In this document: positions 14,101 to 18,302 of the stretch, in pieces
How the letters are laid out: each line of letters starts with the position of its first letter
Numbering within the stretch: the first letter of the stretch is position 1
NCBI GenBank assembly: GCA_024224995.1
Contig: JAAENB010000808.1
Span: 1 to 18,302, forward strand
Length of the DNA: 18,302 nucleotides
Source: a bacterium
GTDB taxonomy: Bacteria > Spirochaetota > UBA4802 > UBA5550
Direction of reading: 5' to 3'
The notes under the pieces: model-generated
The model's database searches: none
Seen by the model: the letters and a program-made list of their open reading frames with translations, nothing else
What the model was told of the DNA's origin: nothing
Position numbers and translations under genes: made by a program

Positions 14101-15058
14101 TAATGATTTACCGGATATAGATCTGGAAGAATATAATGAAGAATATAATGAAAAATATGATTATGAACAAGATGATAATTTGCCGGATATAAATCTGGAT
14201 GAAGATGATGATATACCTGAAATAGATTTTAGCGATGTTGATGAAGGACGAGTAAAAGAACAGCCTGTTGCGAAATCCGGTCGCAGGAATGAAGTGGATT
14301 CGGTCCTTGACGAGATAGAAGAAGAACCGGCAGCAGCAATAGCCGGGGCCGCCGGGATTGCGGGAGCTGCGGGAAAAAGAACTCGTTCAACCGATGATAT
14401 GATAGAACCGGAAGAAGACGTCTATTCCGGTTATGACCAGGATCAGGACCAGGATGTAGTCCCCGTAGATAAAGTTAATTTTTCAGTCGATTATGCTTTG
14501 AAGTTTTCACGAATAGGAGCCTTGCTGCGGCTAGCAGGACTGTTTTTTATCGGGCTGATCCCTCATTATATCGTCTTATTGGTGTATGCCGTACTCTCTA
14601 CAATATTAAATGTACTGAATAATATAATAATTCTTACAACAGGAAGATGTATGGAAGATTTTGCCGATATCCAGGAAAATACCATACGATATTTTCTGTC
14701 AATGAATGCGTCAGCTGTGGGAATAGTGGAAGAGTTCCCGGTATTTGCCGGAAAACCCGATTTTGATTATCCAATGCAGGTTTTTACCATCCATTTAAAA
14801 AAGCATTCACGCTGGCTGGCACTGGCCCGGCTTTCGGGAATAGGAATAATTCTTATAACACTGCCGCACCTGGTAATGCTTTTTTCTATCAGCATTATTA
14901 TTCCGGTTCTCTTTATTCTTGGAGAATTTTGGGTATTGATAACAGGGCGATGGCCTCACTGGGTATTCGACTTACTTACCAGTTATTACCGGTATATGGC
15001 ACGGATACTCTTTTTTGTCTCGGGTATTGTTGATGAGTATCCGCCCTTTAGATTCTAG
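11165..15058 (+). CDS. Giant acidic-repeat protein: zinc ribbon + four tandem-repeat arrays + DUF4389 membrane domain
   Basis: 1297 aa. Residues 1-40 are an MJ0042-type zinc ribbon (CNSC...CPKC; C5, C8, C28, C31). Residues about 44-1070 are extremely Asp/Glu-rich, low-complexity and probably disordered, built from four repeat families (separate entries). From about residue 1104 a DUF4389-like domain has two internally similar halves, each with membrane helices followed by a pattern such as ITTGRCMEDFADIQENTIRY or LITGRWPHWVFDLLTSYYRY, ending IVEEFPVF and IVDEYPPF. The ribosome site is GGAGATAAC directly before the ATG. Zinc-ribbon plus DUF4389 proteins are known in spirochaetes and deltaproteobacteria, but the huge acidic insert is unusual. 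With four membrane spans at the C-terminus, the acidic arm would probably be cytosolic and negatively charged. It could buffer cations, bind basic proteins, or act as a brush; inference. Long Ser-rich reverse frames (11152-13110, 13204-13980) are antisense shadows. Confidence 0.85.
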   Translation: MIVRCNSCNSAFAVDDSKVDNKRFAFTCPKCSEENIIDNRQKGEPEHEDAALAAGGDAGIAPGIEQEPPKEEAAVGTGGFAEDEGPELPGETGPGADAAALSPDMDDLPDITGPEEELGADIDSAGLDLDASDMEIDAGELDLDASDIEIDAGELDLDASDMEIDAGELDLDEDLISAGEPELDASDMEIDAGELDLDEDLISAGELDLDASDVEIDAGELDLDASDIEIDAGELDLDEDFELGADIEESLLAAEDVAPSELTETGEALEPEVESNRIVGLEEIEEEGLAAEIDELDLELDETAFPVSEGAGAPMEPAAVSEGEDAAELDSEASVLTEEAPLDADDFDLELSEMEPAAELAEDDFELGAPVIEDDLELGTAGMETPAVGTVEDEDITIDLDSLDIDLGEGEDKEAPAAVDDDDLDLETLPGAELELEAADLDLDLDIPVAETPAVGTVEDEDITIDLDSLDIDLGEGEDKEAPAAELGKDDFDPGEDSESGAADLDLDLDIPMVEAPPEGTVEDEDITIDLDSLDIDLGEGEDKEAPAAELGEDDFDPGEDSESGAADLDLDLDIPMGEAPPEGSVEDEDITIDLDNLDIDLEEGEEKTAPEMEAGDDLDPGMLIIDDELSAGAPAVETLPDEDEDDVTIDLDGLDIELEEGDDDGGVSAEDIESIKEADYSGDDDITLDLETLDIDLEDESVGVEEPAAEIPEIDELVAEPGVDELIIEESPAEEIPEVSAAPVTGDDEDITLDIDSLDIDLEEEVIAEGEQPDLVLLDIAEGEQPDLVLLDIPLEESEVPDDEKLTLEDAGLSIDELTGEEAAAAGLHDEESDEREELSLEDAGLTFDELTGEEAAAAGLRDEESDEREELSLEDAGLTFDELTGEEAAAAGLRDEESDEREELSLEDAGLTFDELTTEEAASVSSEFEDDQEEDIKLTIDEIDPGLSVDSLEDEFAQPEKDEFDLEIDEALDESLYNDLPDIDLEEYNEEYNEKYDYEQDDNLPDINLDEDDDIPEIDFSDVDEGRVKEQPVAKSGRRNEVDSVLDEIEEEPAAAIAGAAGIAGAAGKRTRSTDDMIEPEEDVYSGYDQDQDQDVVPVDKVNFSVDYALKFSRIGALLRLAGLFFIGLIPHYIVLLVYAVLSTILNVLNNIIILTTGRCMEDFADIQENTIRYFLSMNASAVGIVEEFPVFAGKPDFDYPMQVFTIHLKKHSRWLALARLSGIGIILITLPHLVMLFSISIIIPVLFILGEFWVLITGRWPHWVFDLLTSYYRYMARILFFVSGIVDEYPPFRF
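11543..11866 (+). repeat. Tandem array 1: 42-bp units with interleaved 36-bp units
   Basis: Units start at 11543, 11585, 11627 (42 bp), 11669 (36), 11705 (42), 11747 (36), 11783 and 11825 (42). The 42-bp unit encodes LDLDASDMEIDAGE and the 36-bp unit LDLDEDLISAGE. Near-identity at DNA level, with D/E-preserving changes, points to recent expansion. Protein residues about 127-234. Confidence 0.9.
12341..12965 (+). repeat. Tandem array 2: 192-201-bp units
   Basis: The block EDEDITIDLDSLDIDL recurs, the codons for its DEDI beginning at 12341, 12542, 12734 and 12926 (periods 201, 192 and 192 bp). Each unit also carries GEGEDKEAPAA and DLDLDLDIP. More diverged copies of the core (DDVTIDLDGLDIEL, DDITLDLETLDIDL, DEDITLDIDSLDIDL) follow to about 13455, giving seven cores in all. 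Confidence 0.9.
13466..13543 (+). repeat. Array 3: 39-bp tandem duplication
   Basis: Two near-identical 39-bp copies (13466-13504, 13505-13543) encoding IAEGEQPDLVLLD, differing by one base, inside the acidic protein. Confidence 0.9.
13577..13972 (+). repeat. Tandem array 4: four 99-bp units
   Basis: Units at 13577, 13676, 13775 and 13874, each 33 residues of the type EELSLEDAGLTFDELTGEEA, then AAAGLRDEESDER. Units 2 and 3 are nearly identical; units 1 and 4 are diverged at the outer ends, as expected for unequal crossing-over. Confidence 0.9.
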
Positions 15059-15728
15059 ATGAGGCCTTAATCGTTTCACGGATCTCTTCTTTTTCCCTGT
15101 CCATCTGAGAGTTCTCATTGGAGAGGGAAAAGCCATTTTTAGCGAGATCGTACTCGGAAACAGAGTAGAAAAAAATAGTCTCCTTCCGGGTATTGAGATA
15201 CCGGGCATGAATCTCAATACACTCACAGAGTAAACGGCTGGAAACAGCATCTTGCATTTCTTTAAGTATCCAGCTAAATGATTCGGGATCAATAAGAGCA
15301 ATAGAATAACAAAACCAGTCATTAACCTGGTTTATTAAGATTTCTTTTTCTCTTTCAGTTAAAATGGTATGAGCCGGACAGAGGAAGGAACTGCATATTT
15401 TTTTACCGAAAAGAGAAATATTCCTAAGATCTTTCTTGTTAATAGCGGGATGAAGCAGGCAGCCCGGCTGTGAAGTTTCAATAAAACCCTGGTAAGGGCA
15501 TATATGAGAAGTCCGGTCTCTAATAGAACCATTTTCAGAATCGGATTCAATCGTTTCCTGATCCGGAAGCAGATTTTTTTTATCAATATTTTTTAAAACC
15601 CGCTCCCTGCCTTTCGAGAGAAAAAGAGTAAGATTCTCTCTCGAAAGATCGGAAAAATTAAAGAGCCCGCAACAGACACTACAGCCCTTTTCAGAATCGG
15701 GCTGACATAAAATTATATTGTCTTTCAC
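15048..15728 (-). CDS. Cys-rich YkgJ-like (CxxCC) putative metal- or Fe-S-binding protein
   Basis: I place the start at GTG 15728 (226 aa), 4 nt after the aconitase stop; the longer open frame to 15863 would run back into the aconitase gene in another frame. The protein has 11 cysteines: C8, C16-x2-C19-C20 (CSVCCGLFN), C77 (ICPYQGF), C90 (GCLLHP), C112 and C117 (KICSSFLCPAH), C140, C168 and C170. The CxxCC, GC-x-x-HP and C-x4-CPAH spacing resembles YkgJ-type zinc/iron-chelating proteins (CxxxCxxCC family), though I cannot confirm membership. No signal peptide, so cytosolic. Tight coupling to an Fe-S enzyme makes a role in cluster or iron handling possible; inference. Start uncertain because no good ribosome site is present. 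Its stop region overlaps the convergent acidic-protein gene by 11 bp. Confidence 0.7.
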   Translation of the reverse strand: MKDNIILCQPDSEKGCSVCCGLFNFSDLSRENLTLFLSKGRERVLKNIDKKNLLPDQETIESDSENGSIRDRTSHICPYQGFIETSQPGCLLHPAINKKDLRNISLFGKKICSSFLCPAHTILTEREKEILINQVNDWFCYSIALIDPESFSWILKEMQDAVSSRLLCECIEIHARYLNTRKETIFFYSVSEYDLAKNGFSLSNENSQMDREKEEIRETIKASSRI

Positions 15729-15732
15729 CTTT

Positions 15733-17691
15733 CTAAATTCTTGTTTTTGTATAATTAAGGAGGCCGCCGTCGATGAGGATATCTCTCTGTCTTTTTGAAG
15801 CAAAGAGGGTAAACTCGTACGCGGAACCGCCAATTTCAACAGAAATAGTATCACTTTCGGCAACCTGTTTTTTCAGGTCCTTAACAATAAATGAGTCACC
15901 AAAATTGATTTTATCATAATCACTTTCGTTCTTAAATATCAGGGGAACAATACCAAAATTTACCAGGTTTCCGGAGTGGATCCTCTCAAAAGATTTGGCA
16001 ATAACAAGCCGAACACCCAGGTGCATGGGACAGATGGCGGCATGCTCCCTGCTGGAACCCTGACCATAGCTCTGACCGCCTATAATGGCAGTAAACAGGC
16101 CTTTTTCTTTGTTTTTCAGGGACCGCCCGGAAAATTCAACGTCAACATTTTCAAAAACAAACTCGGAATAAGCCGGAATATTCGACCGGTATTTTAACCG
16201 GGGCCCGGCAGGCATAATGTGGTCGGTAGTGATTTTATCGCCAACCTTCAGGCCAATAACCCCTTTAATTTCGTCCATAATAGGATCAGTATATGGAGGA
16301 TCGCCAATATTCGGTCCTCTAAAGACCTCTTTTTTGGAATTTTCCTTATTGTTTTCTTTATTCTCTTCATTAAAAGGAGGCACAACCAGGGAGTCATCAA
16401 TAATAAATGAATCGGGCATTGAAATATTGGGAGAATCACCATCGGGATAGTCAATAGGATTAACAAGCTCTCCTTTAAGAGCTGAAAGAGCTGCTGCTTC
16501 CGGGCTTACCAGGTAAATCTGACCCGATTTAGTACCGGAACGGCCTTCAAAGTTCCTGTTGTTTGTCCGCAGCGAAACACCATCTGTAATAGGAGCCTGT
16601 CCCGAGCCAATACAGAAACCACAGGCCGATTCCATGATCCTGGCCCCGCTTGATATAATATCGGCAAGAGCACCATTCTTTGATATCATTTCAAAGACCT
16701 GCTTTGAACCCGGAGCAACAATAAGACTAATGTCGGGATGGACTTTTTTCCCTTTGAGAATGGCGGCAACAGTCATAAGATCTTTATACGAAGCATTGGT
16801 GCAGCTGCCAATAGCAACCTGGTCAATTTTCATTCCTTTAAGTTCGGCAATTTTTTTAATGTTGTCCGGAGAATGGGGACAGGCAACCATTGGTTCAACT
16901 TCGGAAAGGTCAATATCAATAACCCGGTCGTACTCAGCGTCTTCATCGGGAATAAGCTCTATCCATGAGTCTTCCCTGTCCTGGGCTTTCAGGAATTCCC
17001 TGGTGATATCGTCACTGGGAAATACCGATGTGGTAACACCCAGTTCCGCGCCCATATTGGTGATGGTAGCCCGTTCAGGAACGGAAAGGGTTTTAATCCC
17101 CGGCCCGGAATACTCAGCAATACAGCCAACGTTCCCTTTGGTAGTAAGGATCTCAAGAACTTTAAGTATGATATCCTTCGCGGCAACCCAGGGCTTCAGT
17201 TTTCCCGTAAGGTTGATATTGATAACTTTCGGAGAGGTAATAAAAAAAGGACCGCCGCCCATGGCAACAGCAACATCAAGCCCGCCTGCACCCATAGCTA
17301 TCATGCCTATTCCACCGCCCGTAGGGGTATGGCTGTCCGAACCCAGGAGAGTGGCGCCTGGCCGGCCGAATCGTTCAAGATGAACCTGGTGGCAAATACC
17401 GTTCCCGGCTTTTGAATACTCTACACCGAAATTATAATTCATTGTTTGCAAATATTTATGGTCATCAGCGTTCTCAAAACCCATTTGCAGGGTATTATGA
17501 TCAATATAGGAGACCGAAAGCTCGGTCTTGACTCTGGGAATATCCATAGCCTCGAATTGTAAATAAGCCATAGTTCCGGTCGCGTCCTGGGTCAAGGTCT
17601 GGTCAATTTTTATCCCGATCTCATTTCCCTGGGAGAGGTCACCTTCAACAAGGTGCTCTTTTAATATCTTATAGGTAACAGAAAGTCCCAT
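15733..17691 (-). CDS. acn: Aconitate hydratase, short Aquifex-type
   Basis: Isomerises citrate to isocitrate in the TCA cycle using a [4Fe-4S] cluster. 652 aa, shorter than AcnA/AcnB (about 860-900). Visible motifs: LLGSDSHTPTGGGIGMIAMG (about 115-134), GSCTNASYKDL (cluster Cys297), ACGFCIGSGQAP (cluster Cys357 and Cys360), and in the swivel domain GGQSYGQGSSREHAA (about 538-552) and AKSFERIHSGNLVNFGIVPL (about 565-584). A Glu/Asn/Lys linker (about 442-455) joins the catalytic part to the swivel domain. AAGGAGG lies directly before the ATG. A weak TTGATT-N19-TATTAA promoter may start near 17762. First gene of a two-gene unit with the Cys-rich protein. Confidence 0.96.
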   Translation of the reverse strand: MGLSVTYKILKEHLVEGDLSQGNEIGIKIDQTLTQDATGTMAYLQFEAMDIPRVKTELSVSYIDHNTLQMGFENADDHKYLQTMNYNFGVEYSKAGNGICHQVHLERFGRPGATLLGSDSHTPTGGGIGMIAMGAGGLDVAVAMGGGPFFITSPKVININLTGKLKPWVAAKDIILKVLEILTTKGNVGCIAEYSGPGIKTLSVPERATITNMGAELGVTTSVFPSDDITREFLKAQDREDSWIELIPDEDAEYDRVIDIDLSEVEPMVACPHSPDNIKKIAELKGMKIDQVAIGSCTNASYKDLMTVAAILKGKKVHPDISLIVAPGSKQVFEMISKNGALADIISSGARIMESACGFCIGSGQAPITDGVSLRTNNRNFEGRSGTKSGQIYLVSPEAAALSALKGELVNPIDYPDGDSPNISMPDSFIIDDSLVVPPFNEENKENNKENSKKEVFRGPNIGDPPYTDPIMDEIKGVIGLKVGDKITTDHIMPAGPRLKYRSNIPAYSEFVFENVDVEFSGRSLKNKEKGLFTAIIGGQSYGQGSSREHAAICPMHLGVRLVIAKSFERIHSGNLVNFGIVPLIFKNESDYDKINFGDSFIVKDLKKQVAESDTISVEIGGSAYEFTLFASKRQRDILIDGGLLNYTKTRI

Positions 17692-18029
17692 GTTTCCTCC
17701 TTAAAAATAGCGTCGATTTTGGGTGTAGGGATTAATAGAGGGGGTTGGGGGTGAAGAATCAAGTACTTTTTTTGGCTCTTAAAAAGAGCTCTGAGGTCGT
17801 ACCCCCCGAAGGAGCGGTTTCCGGGCGGAGTTTCCCTGAAACAGCACAACCTCAGGGACAAACACCAAAAAAACCCGGTAAATAAACAGGTTTATATGCA
17901 GGAAAGAGCCCAGGAGACACAATCAGGGGAACAGTTCTCTCATAAGGACAAAGCAATGCCGGGCGGGCTTAAAGCTCGCTTTGAAAAAAGGTTCTATTTA
18001 GAAAATTTAAACCGTTCGTGAGAAAAGAT
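17692..18029. other. Hairpin-rich intergenic region between aconitase and RAYT-like transposase
   Basis: No gene seen. It contains three dyads. GCTCTT-AAA-AAGAGC spans 17775-17789. CTGAGGTCGT/ACAACCTCAG (arms 17791-17800 and 17846-17855, 9 of 10 paired) encloses GTTTC/GAAAC (17817-17821, 17838-17842). GCGGGCTT-A-AAGCTCGC spans 17963-17979 with one G-T. The middle one is a 65-nt stem-loop that could be a REP-like element or a structured RNA. It has weak resemblance to the tail of repeat B on the opposite strand (GGTTTCCGG), not enough to call a third copy. Confidence 0.55.
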
Positions 18030-18302
18030 CTACAAAAGAAGCGCTTTGTATGTACTGTATAATTTTTCTTTGTACAGCGCTTCGAAGTGTAAAAACTCTT
18101 CCCTTCGTTCTTCGGGGGTTTTACCCAGCCCCAGGAACAGGGGATGAAGAGTAATCTCTACGGGAGACTCGTACTCATCATCGAGATAGGCTTTGATGCT
18201 GCTGAATTCAAAGTCCCTGGGGTCCATCATTATCACTCTTTCTTTGGAATTGATTCTTTGCCGCTGAACGTTCTCTTTTATGTCTTTTTTAACCGGATTA
18301 TA
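18030..18302 (-). CDS. RAYT-like (REP-associated, Y1) transposase, C-terminal part (cut by right edge)
   Basis: The frame is open from the right edge to the stop at 18030 (90 residues), so any ATG or GTG inside it is unlikely to be the real start. The sequence YNPVKKDIKENV, then DPRDFEFSSIKAYL, then HPLFLGLGKTPEERREEFLHF follows the C-terminal pattern of RAYT (Y1_Tnp) transposases, which usually read NPV(R/K)AG...DP.DY..SSY.AYL and HPL...LG.TPEERR. The HUH motif and catalytic Tyr lie outside the window. RAYTs are IS200/IS605-related HUH enzymes tied to REP/REPIN palindromic repeats in intergenic DNA. The hairpin-rich spacer downstream fits that habit. Confidence 0.7.
   Translation of the reverse strand, partial: YNPVKKDIKENVQRQRINSKERVIMMDPRDFEFSSIKAYLDDEYESPVEITLHPLFLGLGKTPEERREEFLHFEALYKEKLYSTYKALLL

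Noticed and set aside
17775..17855. Third copy of the A/B repeat
   Set aside because: Only short shared words (GGTTTCCGG, AAAAAGAG) in inconsistent order; kept as a separate hairpin region.

Overview
The window looks like chromosomal DNA from a Gram-negative (diderm) bacterium. It encodes a tripartite RND copper exporter with an outer-membrane factor, at least two lipoproteins and a probable outer-membrane beta-barrel. Several genes (the DUF4389 zinc-ribbon protein, the small Lys-rich/Ala-Pro protein, the short Aquifex-type aconitase) recall uncultured Spirochaetota or similar deep-branching lineages. That placement is a low-confidence impression; no 16S or ribosomal-protein marker is present.

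Left region (1-6004, all minus strand): a copper/silver efflux operon, cusC-cusB-cusA, with cusA running off the left edge. The three Cu(I)/Ag(I)-binding methionines of E. coli CusA are conserved. A sigma70-like promoter with a CsoR-like operator on its start site lies upstream of cusC. Before it sits a small exported Cys/His-rich protein with its own ECF-type promoter. The system reads as a copper-inducible envelope detoxification module.

Middle-left (6040-7730): two copies (A and B) of a structured, palindrome-containing intergenic repeat in the same orientation. They flank one minus-strand lipoprotein with a coiled coil and a phage tail-collar-like C-terminus. Copy A holds a 26-bp perfect palindrome. 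Copy B carries about 157 bp of extra sequence.

Middle (7822-10622): smpB (trans-translation), a small Lys-rich/Ala-Pro protein, a strong terminator, a beta-barrel-like exported protein, and a convergent alpha/alpha-toroid (squalene-cyclase-like) protein. The last two genes overlap at their 3' ends and have identical promoter hexamers.

Middle-right (10835-15058): a DUF4234-like small membrane protein, then a 1297-residue protein. That protein has an N-terminal zinc ribbon, about 970 residues of extremely acidic tandem repeats in four families, and a C-terminal DUF4389 membrane domain. It is the most unusual gene in the window.

Right (15048-18302, minus strand): aconitase followed 4 nt later by a Cys-rich YkgJ-like protein, a hairpin-rich 338-nt intergenic region, and the C-terminal part of a RAYT-like (REP-associated tyrosine) transposase cut by the right edge. 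RAYTs mobilise palindromic intergenic repeats, so this gene may be linked to the structured repeats elsewhere in the window; that link is inference.
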